Shown here: piece by piece, positions 27,471 through 37,929 of the stretch | Layout of the letters: each line of letters begins with the position of its first letter | Numbering within the stretch: position 1 is the stretch's first letter | NCBI GenBank assembly: GCA_023053545.1 | Contig: JAKZAN010000006.1 | Location: 12,035,412 to 12,099,411, forward strand | Length of the DNA stretch: 64,000 nucleotides | DNA from: Lepidurus packardi | Taxonomy: Eukaryota > Arthropoda > Branchiopoda > Notostraca > Triopsidae | Direction of reading: 5' to 3' | Notes under the pieces: model-generated | The model's input: the letters and a program-made list of their open reading frames with translations, nothing else | What the model was told of the DNA's origin: nothing | Databases searched by the model: none | Translations under genes and position numbers: made by a program

Positions 27471-27499
27471 CAAAAGATTTGGGGCTTACCCAATGGCAT
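27471..27499 (+). repeat. Terminal repeat of an IS3-like element relative
   Basis: The sequence TTTGGGGCTTACCCAATGGC followed by ATA closely matches the right end of the 8 kb element (TTTTGGGGCTTACCGAATGC then CATA). With the exon fragment at 26870, this suggests a deletion derivative or chimera of the same family. Confidence 0.65.
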
Positions 27500-27686
27500 A
27501 GAGCATCATCAGGTCATCAAGGAGCATACAGTTATTAAAGCTGGAGAGGTGCAGCGAAGTGAGACTGCATCCAGGCTCCGTATGTCGTTTTAATATTGTC
27601 TAACGCTAAAACCGAATTTTCGTTCCTAGAAAAATCTCGTTAGTTAGTAGTTCTGATTACGTGGCTATTGTCCTTATACCTTATGC

Positions 27687-28124
27687 TCAGGTGTTGTGAG
27701 ACACCCACTTTTCAGTTAGTACTTCCAATAGTGGTGTTACATCACCTTCATTCCCTGCAATAAGAATTCAAAGAGTAAGTTGTAGCGTGTTGCTGCATCA
27801 CCTTGGAGACGTCCATATTACATCACATCGATGTCTGACATCCAGTAACTACAGCGCTCCCTCGTACTTACCATCTAGGCGGAACTCGAAATGCTTCAGA
27901 TGGCAAGCTTCAGGAATCTGTTGCATGGTCTCGGCCACGGCCGGTAAGAAATCTAAATATGAATAATATCCCAAACAGCCTTTACAATACCGATAGTTAA
28001 ATTAAAATACCTTTTCTAGCGTTTCTAAAGCCCGAATTAAATGGATAGGAATTAGCTTTAAAAAGCTCCTGAAGACTGCGACTTAATTCTTGTCGCATTT
28101 TATCGCGAATTCCGTAATCACGAA
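27687..28124 (-). CDS. Last three exons of an unrecognised gene
   Basis: Exons 28124-28011, 27952-27872 and 27754-27687 have GT-AG sites whose phases agree (114, 81 and 68 nt). They read RDYGIRDKMRQELSRSLQEL, then DFLPAVAETMQQIPEACHL, KHFEFRLDGNEGDVTPLLEV and a TGA. I do not recognise the protein. No upstream exon can be supported: the preceding donor-like site would leave a 30 nt intron. It may be a host gene fragment captured between transposons, or a duplicated gene end. Confidence 0.45.
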
Positions 28125-28389
28125 CTAATCATGCTAAAGTGTCTTTAGTCTTACAGGAAATAAGAGGATCAATTGAAGGTTAAGCTTATCCGGAGCCAGG
28201 AAAGGCTGTCGAGGTCTTTGAAGGTTATTTGAAAGAAATAATACCTAAATAAATATATAAATTTTTACTGATTAATGTATGACGATCACCTACAGCCTTA
28301 CCTTCCATTATCTACAAGTTTGCAAGATTATTGTGTACTTCCTTGTATGTATTTAAAAACATGATAAAAATTATTACCTAGTTCACAAG
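28125..28389. other. Unassigned spacer
   Basis: No convincing exon, repeat or element end. Confidence 0.3.
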
Positions 28390-28662
28390 TGTGACGTGAG
28401 GAATTCCTTCTTCTCCACCTTTCGGTCCACCCCGTTTCGGTCCACCCCGTTTCGGTCGTCATTGTTGTGCAGTATTCTATCGTTTCGTTGGGTTTTCGTT
28501 ATGTTTTGGTTCTGGTGGTTCATGTTTTTGATCCAAGGAGAACGTGCGAGAACGAGGAATCGAGGAGTTGTCGTTGGCAATTGAAAGAGAATACATCGAG
28601 GCTATTACTCAGTTTATACGAAGTGCGTTACAAGTTGATAATTATTTCGGTCATTCGCTACA
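28390..28662 (+). repeat. Inferred Gypsy-B 5' LTR
   Basis: TG...CA ends and a following PBS-like TGGTGGCAGTGG suggest the LTR limits. Two tandem 15 bp units TTCGGTCCACCCCGT lie near 28425. No second copy exists in the window to prove the ends. Confidence 0.45.
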
Positions 28663-29093
28663 TTTGGTGGCAGTGGAGGGATTCTGTGCTGACGATTGGA
28701 CAGAATCTGCATCTCACACCGTGTAATTTGGGACTGATAGGAGAGTAGCTGTAATCTCTTAAGAGCAATAGGAGCCCTGGGTGTGGTCGCTGTGGGGTCC
28801 TTTGAAAAAGTGTACAAAGCGGGTCGTGGAGCGCCTTAAATTGCTTTGGTGACAAGGACACAGTTTGATCTCTCCCTGCCTATTGCATCCGCGACGAATT
28901 TTTATTATTCCCCTTCTCAAAGGCTAAAACCTCCAGTCCTAAACACTGTAAACCCCGCATGTAGGGAGGGGAGTCGGACATCCGTTCTGGTGACGACGTG
29001 GCAGCCCAGCCTCGCCCCAGGTCAGGAACTCTATTGCGAAGTGGAAAGTTAATTCCATGCCTGGCCCAGGACGGAAGTCTTTTGAGGGTAACC

Positions 29094-30038
29094 ATGTCTA
29101 AGGCGGAAGAGCCGAGTGACATGACGCGTGCCCTGGCTGCTACGATGATGCAAATACAACAACAATTGCAGCAACAACAGCAACAATTCATGATCCAACA
29201 GCAGGAGATGTTCCAACGGCTGACGGGGACCACGGGTACCCCTACCCATGCTGCCATCGCCGAGTACAAAGGGGACGGCGATGTCGCAGTTTGGCTCCGT
29301 GACTTCGAGCGGCTGGCCGGCCTACAAGGTTGGGATGCTGCGACGAAGTTACGGTTCGCTATGTCGAAATTGGGGGGTATCGTGCGCACGTGGCAGAATA
29401 TCGAGGGCAACAGCCTGCGGGACTGGCCCAAGTGGTGTCAACGGTTGGTGGCTGTGTTTGGGAGAACCCTGACCCTGCAGGAATGGCTTCGCCAAGTCCA
29501 GGAGAGGGTCCAGCAGCCTGGCGAATCAGTAATTCGATACGTTTTAGAGAAGGCAGAACTGTGTCAACGCTGCCCCCACGTCATATCAGAGGGAGACATT
29601 ATTCCCTACCTCATTCGGGGATTAGCTTGCACCCAGTACATTCCGGCCCTACTAGTGAACCCTCCTTCCACCGTCGGGACATTTATTGACACCATCCAAA
29701 GACTGACGAGCATGATGAGTTCATCAGCACCAGGGACGTTGGTTACGGAATCGAGCGCACTGGGTGTGCCGGTCTCTGATCCCGTTAGTGAACTAACGTC
29801 TGCCATGAAGCAGTTGACTATCCAGCTCAGTGGTAACACCATTCCTAGAAGAGTTGCTGGCCAGGGGATAAACGGCGCGCCGGTAGAAGCGAGATCAGCG
29901 GAGCCTCGGAAACCGCCTGACCAGATTCAATGCTACCGGTGTAAGGCTCTGGGCCACTTCCGACGCGATTGCCCTAGCAACCCTCCCAGGAACTCGGGAA
30001 ACGGGCAAGCCGCTCCGAAGGGGCAAGGGCGGCTGTAG
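29094..30038 (+). CDS. Gypsy-B gag (intact reading frame, 314 codons)
   Basis: ATG at 29094 (MSKAEEPSDMTRAL). A Gln-rich coiled stretch is followed by the gag capsid-like segment VWLRDFERLAGLQGWD and WQNIEGNSLRDWPKW. A zinc knuckle CYRCKALGHFRRDC lies near the end, and the stop TAG is at 30036. The protease follows in the -1 frame (AAVVFQVPDG), but I see no standard slippery heptamer at the junction. Confidence 0.85.
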   Translation: MSKAEEPSDMTRALAATMMQIQQQLQQQQQQFMIQQQEMFQRLTGTTGTPTHAAIAEYKGDGDVAVWLRDFERLAGLQGWDAATKLRFAMSKLGGIVRTWQNIEGNSLRDWPKWCQRLVAVFGRTLTLQEWLRQVQERVQQPGESVIRYVLEKAELCQRCPHVISEGDIIPYLIRGLACTQYIPALLVNPPSTVGTFIDTIQRLTSMMSSSAPGTLVTESSALGVPVSDPVSELTSAMKQLTIQLSGNTIPRRVAGQGINGAPVEARSAEPRKPPDQIQCYRCKALGHFRRDCPSNPPRNSGNGQAAPKGQGRL

Positions 30039-30305
30039 TCTTCCAAGTCCCTGACGGAAAGGTGCAATTACCTACCCTGCAAACCCGGGTCAGGGGGGTG
30101 GGCTGGGTGGAGGCGTTGGTGGATTGTGGCGCCCTCAGCAGCCAAATTAGGAAGGGTGATTTGGGTTCCCTACAGCGTTCAGTAGATACAGATGATTGTT
30201 CCTTTTTTCAGTGTGCAGATGGTCACCTCTCGTCTACGCTGAGTTCTGTATCTCTGATGGTGGAAGTACTCGGCCGAGTTGTGGAATTACCCCGAGTTTC
30301 CGTGG
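30029..30305 (+). pseudogene. Gypsy-B protease
   Basis: Aspartic protease in the -1 frame to gag. The active site reads ALVDCGALSSQI, again Cys where Ser or Thr is usual. An extra G at about 30303 throws it out of frame with the RT, which begins VEEAPFALILGGDWF. Confidence 0.7.
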
Positions 30306-32434
30306 TGGGAGGAAGCGCCTTTCGCCCTCATCCTTGGTGGAGATTGGTTCCGGGCTACTGAAGCGACCGTACAAGTACGTAACGGATGTTACGAAGTCGA
30401 ATTGCCAGAACGAAATAAGCCACCGGGTCCTAACGTCGCAGCCTCTATGGAGACTATGGCGGATGGGGACGACTTCCAAGGAATTGAAGTTTGCAGTCAT
30501 CAGAAACCTCCAGAGTTGCTTTCTCAGCAAAACACCAATGTCCCAGCAGGGACGCTACGGTTCGTCGCCGCGAGTTGCGTGGGAATTGGGCACTCCACCC
30601 TGCAGTTGGAGCCTAAGCTGAATGCTAACCCGAGCGGTGAGTGGGCTACCCCCAACTGCTTAGTGACGCCTGAGAACGGTGTGGTTCATGTCCCTGTCCT
30701 CAATTTCGGAGACGAACCTATTCGGTTGGTGAAAGGGGAGGCACTTGCTCAGGGGTATGCTGTAGACGAGTCATCACCTTCTTGCCTTCCACGTTCTACC
30801 CATAACGCCATGTGTGTGGCCTCCACTCCGAAAGGGGAAGACGTTGACGGCCCACTTGGAGTGCGTCTGGGAAATGACTTAACTCAAGAAGAAGTGGGCG
30901 GACTGACGACGGTACTCGGAGAGTATACTACATGTTTTGCGAAGACTAGGTCGGATTTGGGGTTCTGCGACTTGTTGCCTCACACGATCGACACCGGGAA
31001 TGCTCTATTGATTTCGGTCCACCCTAGACGGGTGGCCTTCCGGGAACGAGAGATCATTAGAGAACAAGTGGGCAATATGGTAGCGATGGACGTCGTTGAA
31101 CCCTCCAACAGTCCGTGGGCCTTCCCGGTCGTATTGGTCCGCAAGAAGGATGTGAGTCCGCGGTTTTGTATTGACTATCGTCGTCTTAACGACGTCACCC
31201 CAAAAGACGTGTACCCGCTCCCTAGGGTGGATGACGTATTGGATGGATTAGCTGGGTCCACATATTTCAGTACGCTGGATATGTGCAACGGGTATTGGCA
31301 AGTAGGTCTCGTCGAGGAGGACCGATCGAAAACGGCGTTCTGTACGCCGGACGGGCTTTTCCAGTATAAGCGAATGCCCCAAGGCCTATGTAACGCTCCC
31401 GCATCCTTCCAACGTCTCCTTGACCGGATCCTGGGTAGTTTAAAATGGCGATACTGTTTGGTCTACTTGGATGATATACTCGTGTTCTCTCGTACTTTCA
31501 ACGAACACCTCAAACGGTTATCGCTGGTATTGGGTTCGGTGAAGGAAGCTGGACTTTTACTAAAACCAAGTAAATGCCTCTTTGCCAGTCGCACAATCCT
31601 ATATTTAGGTCACGAGATATCGGGAGAAGGGATCCGGCCGGATCCTGGTAAGGTCGTGGCTGTGGAGAATCACCCGACTCCCAGGAATCCCCGGGACATT
31701 CGAAGCTTTTTAGGGTTCGCTTCGTATTACCGAAGGTTCATCGCTAATTTCGCCAGCGTTGCGTGCCCCCTCAACGACTTGCTCAAAAATGGACACCATT
31801 GGGTTTGGGGAAATGAGCAAGAACAATCATTTCGTTGTTTGATCACCGCTTTAACATCTACCCCGACTTTGGTCCACTACGACGAGAATGCTCCTCTTCT
31901 CCTTCGAACGGATGCCAGCGGTACCGGGCTGGGCGCTGTGCTTTCGCAGATTATCGATGATAAGGAAGTCGTTGTGTGCTATCTTAGCAGAAGATTGACC
32001 GACGCGGAACAGAAATGGCACAGTAATGAACTCGAGTGCGTGGCAGTGGTATGGGCAGTTCAGAAGCTCCGACCCTATCTGTTAGGGAAGCACTTCGCCC
32101 TACAGACCGACAATACTGCAGTGATGTGGCTTTTCCGGAAGAAGGACGTTTCGGGAAAAATCGCTCGTTGGATTCTGGCACTACAAGAGTATGATTTCAC
32201 CATCCAGCATATCAAGGGTGCTCAGAATGTCGTAGCCGATACATTATCTCGCCTCCCTGAGATGGACTCCCCTCCTTTCTGTTGCGCGATCGCCGGAGCT
32301 CGGGGTAAGAGGGATGAATTCCTATTGCAACAGAGAACCGACGAGACCTTGTCTGTCATCATTTGTTCACTGGAAGTCAGTGAGGCCAATTATTCCGCCA
32401 ATTTCACTCTGAAGGATGGCGTCCTCTATCGTCG
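30306..32434 (+). pseudogene. Gypsy-B reverse transcriptase and RNase H
   Basis: Open from 30279. Reverse transcriptase has RFCIDYRRLNDVTPKD, YKRMPQGLCNAPASFQ and the catalytic CLVYLDDILVF. RNase H has LLRTDASGTGLGAVLSQ, ELECVAVVWA and LQTDNTAVMW. The frame runs into the Gypsy-C LTR at 32435, straight after GVLYRRV. The continuation is at 37930. Confidence 0.9.
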
Positions 32435-32681
32435 TGTAACGACCTCAGTGCGTAGGCTAAGACTCTCTATTTGGCATTAACATACAGTATATATACACAC
32501 CAGGACAAAGGGTCAATCAGGAAATATAGGTTAAGGAAGAGGTCAACGTCGTGTACCAAGAAGCGGGTCAGTAGTCAGTTCCTAGTACAATTAGAGAGGT
32601 CACTTTTGGTCAAGTCTCAGGAGTCACCCAGGGCAAAGGAACACAATTGCATATGGTTCATTTCATTTCTACCACACTACA
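32435..32681 (-). repeat. Gypsy-C 3' LTR
   Basis: 247 bp, identical by eye to 37679-37925. In minus orientation it begins TGTAGTGTGG, contains a TATATATAC box, and ends CGTTACA. Confidence 0.95.
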
Positions 32682-32690
32682 CTCGCCCCC

Positions 32691-35600
32691 TTAACAACTT
32701 TTAGCGTCTTTTTCTCGCGTTTCGTGGCATAAATCCAAGGGCTGTCCTGGTTCCACATATACCAGCCTTAATGGTGGCCGTCGAACTCGACAGCTCCTAA
32801 GTGCAGGAATATTTTCGGTATCGGGACAAGTTGTTCCTAGCCCATTCTCATTCGGTAAAACATCCTCAGGGTCTTTTTCTGGAATGTTGGCTTCAGGTTC
32901 GTCATCCTTGCGTACACCTGCATCTTCACCATCGGTTTCGGGAATATTTGCTTCAGGTTCGTCTTCATTGCGTACAGTGTCATCTTCGCCATTGTTTTCA
33001 GAAATGTTTGTTTCAGGTTCGTCTTCATTCCGTACAGTTTCATCTTCGCCATCGCTGTCCAAGACACACCAGTCATCATACAATTCCAGGAACTGTGGAG
33101 ATGCAGGACGTTCTTGATTCACAGGGGTCACGCGTTCTGGCAAAATGGGCGTTTCTTCGGGCTCCTCGGCGTCGCGTGGCACTAGCACTTCTTCGTGCTC
33201 GTCTTCCGTCGTACAAGGCTTGACATTATTAAAATGCACCACCTTGCGAGCACCAGTTACTTTGTTCTTTACCCTAAAGACTTCTTCGGATATTCTCTTG
33301 ATGACGATAAACGGCCCAACCCACGGCCTATGAAACTTCGGGGATTTTCCTCTTTTGGGGACAGGAGCATGCACCCACACATGGTCACCGACCCGTAAAG
33401 TTTTACCGGCAACATCACGGTCATAATACTGTTTTTGCCTGACTCTGGCTGCAAGCAAACGTTGGTTGGCTTTCTCGTACACGTTTTTAAGATACTGTTC
33501 TAAATTACTGGCATACTCGGAAGCCGAAGTCCCGGTTTTAACCACATTTCCCGCGTGAAACACTACATCGGCCGGTAAAAGGAGTTCGCGTCCCAAGTGA
33601 AGCTTTGAAGGGGTAAAATCTGTCGACGCTTGAATACCAGACCGATACGCTAGCAAGACTTTGGGCAGCATGCTATCCCACGTATCCTCTCCTTGGTCTA
33701 GAAGCTTACTCAATCCGACCAATATCGTCCGGTTCGCGCGCTCCACAAAACCATCACTTTGAGGATGGTACGGAGTAGTTCTGCTTTTCTGGATCTTCAA
33801 AATGTCGCATACTTCCTTAAAAACGTTTCCAACAAAATTCCTACCTTGGTCCGTGTGCAACTGTTCCGGTGCGCCCCATCGACATACATACTCATTGAAG
33901 AATTTGTCGGCTATTACTGAGGCCTCTTGTGTGGGAATAGGGTAAGCTTCGAGCCATTTCGTAAACAAATCCCCCACCACCAAAACGTATCGATTACCGC
34001 ACACGGTTTCGGGCAGGGGACCCAAAATGTCCATAGCAACGATTTCGCCAGGACGCTTGGCATTCAAAGATCGCAACGGGGCGCGTCTCTTCTGTTGAGG
34101 CGGATTACTCTGTCCACAAGTAAAACATTTTTTGCACCAAGCCATAACGTCCTCTTGCATCTTAGGCCAGTAGAATCTTTGCCGCAATTTTGCTAAAGTC
34201 CGCGCGACACCCATGTGTGCGGCCGTTTCCTCGTTGTGATAGGTTCTAAGAAGTGTCTCCACAACCTTCTTAGGCACCAAAGGGAGGAGGCGTTCCCCCT
34301 CTTCACTTGTCCATTTTCTGTACAGCGTTTCGTCTTGCACGCACAACTTACTTCTCTGGACCCAATAACTCCTTAATGTTGAATTTAAACCTTGCGGCGA
34401 TTTCGGAATGACGTTTGGTGTCTTCAACCAACTGGACACTACGTTGAGGTCTTCATCGGTCTTCTGATGAAAGGTTATCGACGTCTCCGTGGTCTCCACG
34501 GTACTCACAACTGGGTCAGCCAACAGGTTGGAGCAGGGCATATCAGGGACATCTCCATCTTCTTCTTCTTCCAGATCCTCGGACTCGTCGTCTTGAATTC
34601 CACATTGAGTACATGGGCGTCTTGACAACGCGTCCGCATTACCATGTTTTCTTCCTGGACGATGATCTATTTCAAATTGGTACGCAGCCATCAGTTGGAG
34701 CCACCGCAACACTTGGCCGGAAGGATTTTTACACTTCTTCATCCATGCCACGGCACTGTTGTCGGTCCTAATCTTGAATGGCTTTCCCAAAAGGTAATGA
34801 CTGAATTGTGTTAGCGCAAATTTAACGGCCAAAAGTTCTTTTCGTGTCACGCAGTACCTGGATTCCGCCCGAGACAACCCACGGCTTGCAAATGCCACAG
34901 GTCTTTCAACTCCATCAATAACTTGTGACAGAACAGCTCCCAAACCCACATTGCTTGCGTCGGAGTCCACCAGAAACGGTTTTGATAAATCAGGGAAAGC
35001 CAGGATGGGTGTCGACGTAAGCGCAGCTTTTAAAGCCTGGAATGCTTCTTCACAAACAGTGGACCATTCAAACTTAACCGTCGGCTCTGACAATTTGTAA
35101 AGTGGCTTTGCGATGTTAGCAAAGTTTCGAACGAATCTTCTGTAGTACGACGCCAGTCCTAGGAATCGGGATACCTGATCCGCATTGATCGGTCTTGGCC
35201 ATTCTGCAATGGCCCCGGTCTTCTCGGGATCCGTTTGTATACCATCCTGACTAACTACATGTCCAAGGAAGGTAACATTGTCTCGAAACAATTTGCATTT
35301 GCTCGGTTTTATTTTCAAATTAGCATCTTGCAAGCGTTGACAAACTTCTTCCAGTCTCGCTAAGTGCTCTTCAAATGTTCGGCTGAAAATTACAATATCA
35401 TCTAAGTAGATCAGGCAGACGCTCCATTGCAAACCCCTTAGGACGAGTTCCATGAGCCTTTGGAAACTACTTGGCCCATTGCATAAGCCAAAAGGCATGA
35501 CGTTGAACTCGAACAAGCCCTGGGGCGTTTGGAATGCCGTTTTTGGTCGATCTTCGGTTTCAACTTCTAATTGGTAATAACCGCTTATCAGGTCCAGCGT

Positions 35601-36835
35601 AGAAAAATACTTTGCTCCCGCTAAAGCATCCAAAGTGTCGTCGATTCTGGGGAGAGGATACGCATCCTTGACTGTTACGTTATTCAGGCCCCGGTAGTCC
35701 ACGCATAAGCGAAGAGTCCCGTCTTTCTTTTTCACCATGACTATGGGTGAACTCCAAGGGCTCGATGAAGGGGAAATGGCTCCTTGACCCAAGAGATCAT
35801 GCACCATTGTATCTAACTGCGGTTTCCAGTGCGCTGGGACTCTTCTGGGCTGTACCCGAACAGGGGGTTGTGTCCCCGTGTTAATGCGATGCTTGAAGTA
35901 GGTAGTTCTTCCCAAATCGCTCGAATGTAGCGACAAAATACTCTTGTGTCTTCTGAGGAAATTTTCCAACTGATGTTTCTGACTTACCGTTAGGGATTTA
36001 GATGGTTCTCCAAAAAGGGAAAGGTATGGGGCGTCAATTTCCTCGGTAGAATTAGGCTGTTTGTTGGTTGTAGTGCGCGATTCTGAAGTATGATCGATGC
36101 TTGTAGTTAATAGCTCACTCACTTCATCCCCCAATGGCGTAAATACTCCTACTCTGGTACCAGATTTAAGACGAACAGGCTTATCAGTAACGTTCATAAG
36201 TCTTACAGGAACACGTCCGTTCCCAACAGTAACTAATGCCCGCGCAACAAATAACCCATCCGGGTCTATGTTGTTGGGCAATTTTTCTATCAGGCCTTGA
36301 CCTGTGACTGAACCTGGTATGCAAGTCATCACTAAAAGTTCATGTCGTGCTGGAATCACTGTTGTTTCCGCTACTTCGATGGCCACCTCTGGTGAAGTTT
36401 TTTCTTCCAAAACCACTTGTTCGCTTCCAAACCGCAGTACGTCGTCTTTAAAATCAATCGCCATTCCGAAGTATTTCAAAAAATCTCTGCCCAAAATGAC
36501 TTCTTGGTTCATGTCATCGGTAACGTAGGCATTAAACGTAAATGTTCTCTCGTTTATCACAAACGTAACGACAGTGCAACCCAAAATGTTCATAACTTGG
36601 CATCCCGCCTTCGCCGTTCTGACCCGAATGACCACCGGCAGAATACACAAATCTTGGACAAGATATGATTTAACTAATGTAATGTCTGATCCAGAATCCA
36701 CAAGTATAGGGACAACTGTTTTACCACAAAAACCTTTGACATAAGCGGCAATATTCACATGCGCAACGTCAAATTCCAAATCGGCCCCTTCATATCCGTG
36801 AACTGGAGTCGGAGCCACGCTTCCAGTTAGTTGGA
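32691..36835 (-). CDS. Gypsy-C pol polyprotein: protease, RT, RNase H, integrase
   Basis: Over 1,375 uninterrupted codons, read after a -1 frameshift from gag (KLQLTGSVAPTPVHG). Domains in order: protease PILVDSGSDITLVKSYL near residue 45; reverse transcriptase RLCVDYRGLNNVTVKDAY and catalytic CLIYLDDIVIF near 510; RNase H FLVDSDASNVGLGAVLSQ, ELLAVKFAL and IRTDNSAVAW; zinc finger HMGVARTLAKLRQRFYW to CFTCGQ; integrase AMDILGPLPE, LHTDQGRNF and YHPQSDGFVERANRT. Near the C-terminus are three diverged acidic 20-residue repeats (such as GEDDTVRNEDEPEANIPE), then RVRRPPLRLVYVEPGQPL. The TAA abuts the polypurine tract. No chromodomain or envelope gene. Confidence 0.95.
32875..33060 (-). repeat. 60 bp tandem repeats inside the Gypsy-C pol tail
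   Basis: Three in-frame, diverged 60 bp units encode the acidic repeats before the pol C-terminal motif. Gypsy-A has an acidic but non-repeated linker at the same place. Confidence 0.75.
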
Positions 36836-36842
36836 GTTTCCC
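36801..36842 (-). promoter_or_regulatory. Predicted -1 ribosomal frameshift signal, gag to pol (Gypsy-C)
   Basis: Read on the minus strand: GGGAAAC (36842-36836) in the gag X XXY YYZ register, then the 7 nt spacer TCCAACT, then a 28 nt hairpin (36828-36801) with a perfect AACTGGA/TCCAGTT outer stem. The gag TAA straddles the hairpin base. The pol frame is open across it. Layout and spacing equal those in Gypsy-A. Confidence 0.75.
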
Positions 36843-37678
36843 TGGTTCTGCATACTGCCACTGGCCTTCTTTGGTTTGGTGCAGGTTGCTCGAAAATGGC
36901 CAGGTTCTCCACAGTTAAAACAGGTCCTCGGAGTGTTCCCCTTGTTGGCTGATCTACGCTGATTAAAAGAATTAGTTTTCAGTTCTTCCATAATTTTCTC
37001 GAAAGTGCCAAATCGCTGCTCCATCATTTTCGCCATGTTGGCAAGCTTCTGGTCAACCGTACTTGACGCCATGGTTGCTACTTCAGCCTGTTCAGAAGAC
37101 TCGAGGTCTGCTACCATCTTCACTTTACGAAGTGCTTCTTGTTGGGCTCCTCTTTCGTATCCTCGGATCTTCTCTACAGCTGCATCCAAGGAAATATCTT
37201 TCATCCCATTCAGCTGCATTCGCAGCTCTCGCGGCTCCGTTGCATCGATAAGACGGCTTACTAACATTCGTTCTTGACTCACTGCATCCAACGATGGAAA
37301 AGCCTTCTTCAGGGTGTAGCGAAGCTGACGCGCGAATTCGGTCACGGAGTCCTTCGTGCCTCTACTCATAGTTTCAAATTTTCGCTGATACGTTATCACG
37401 TCCGTGTCTCGGAACATATCACTTATGGCTGCCACAGCACTGTCGTACTTAACTTGTAAATCACTGTCTAAAAGAGAGTACATTCTTTCCGCGCGTCCTC
37501 TTAATGACATTGCGAAATGTTCCACTTTCTGTGTTTCGTCCAAAACACTGAACTTAGCGTACCGCTCAAAGCGTCGGCACCACGCTTCCCACTCTTCTTC
37601 CGTGCCATCGGAAAAAAACTCTGGTGCGAATTTGGGAGAGCGTTTGTCAACGAGTTGAGGGTCTACCGACTGCGCCAT
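36827..37678 (-). CDS. Gypsy-C gag (283 residues)
   Basis: Starts MAQSVDPQLVDKRSPKFAPE with its ATG on the first bases after the 5' LTR, so the first codons are the primer-binding site itself. A capsid-like segment EEEWEAWCRRFERYAKFSVL leads to a CCHC knuckle CFNCGEPGHFRATC. It ends QNQGNSN-TAA at 36827-36829, 6 nt after the slippery heptamer. Uninterrupted. Confidence 0.93.
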   Translation of the reverse strand: MAQSVDPQLVDKRSPKFAPEFFSDGTEEEWEAWCRRFERYAKFSVLDETQKVEHFAMSLRGRAERMYSLLDSDLQVKYDSAVAAISDMFRDTDVITYQRKFETMSRGTKDSVTEFARQLRYTLKKAFPSLDAVSQERMLVSRLIDATEPRELRMQLNGMKDISLDAAVEKIRGYERGAQQEALRKVKMVADLESSEQAEVATMASSTVDQKLANMAKMMEQRFGTFEKIMEELKTNSFNQRRSANKGNTPRTCFNCGEPGHFRATCTKPKKASGSMQNQGNSN

Positions 37679-37925
37679 TGTAACGACCTCAGTGCGTAGG
37701 CTAAGACTCTCTATTTGGCATTAACATACAGTATATATACACACCAGGACAAAGGGTCAATCAGGAAATATAGGTTAAGGAAGAGGTCAACGTCGTGTAC
37801 CAAGAAGCGGGTCAGTAGTCAGTTCCTAGTACAATTAGAGAGGTCACTTTTGGTCAAGTCTCAGGAGTCACCCAGGGCAAAGGAACACAATTGCATATGG
37901 TTCATTTCATTTCTACCACACTACA
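37679..37925 (-). repeat. Gypsy-C 5' LTR
   Basis: 247 bp; upstream LTR for the minus-strand element. Identical by eye to the other LTR, which implies recent insertion. Confidence 0.95.
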
Positions 37926-37929
37926 GTCG

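Larger units (their letters stand above)
32435..37925 (-). mobile_element. Intact nested Ty3/Gypsy retrotransposon (Gypsy-C)
   Basis: 5,491 bp on the minus strand inside Gypsy-B pol. The 247 bp LTRs (32435-32681, 37679-37925) are identical as far as I can read. Target duplication GTCG at 32431-32434 and 37926-37929. The PBS TGGCGCAGTCGGTAGACC follows the 5' LTR after a single A. The polypurine tract AAGGGGGCGAG lies next to the 3' LTR. Gag and pol are both uninterrupted, so this copy is young and may be active. Confidence 0.97.

Noticed and set aside
26335-27499. Complete non-autonomous copy of the 8 kb element
   Set aside because: The left end matches poorly and no matching 6 bp duplication is found, so only fragments are claimed.
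28087-28130. TGA read as Trp in the orphan minus-strand gene
   Set aside because: An acceptor (CATGATTAG) just after the TGA gives a phase-consistent exon start, so no recoding is needed.
32471-32704. Short plus-strand protein repeated at 37715
   Set aside because: It is translation of the two identical Gypsy-C LTRs on the strand opposite to the element.
36827-36829. Gag stop as proof that Gypsy-C pol is separately initiated
   Set aside because: The pol frame is open back past the GGGAAAC heptamer and has no ATG near its start; frameshifting explains it better.
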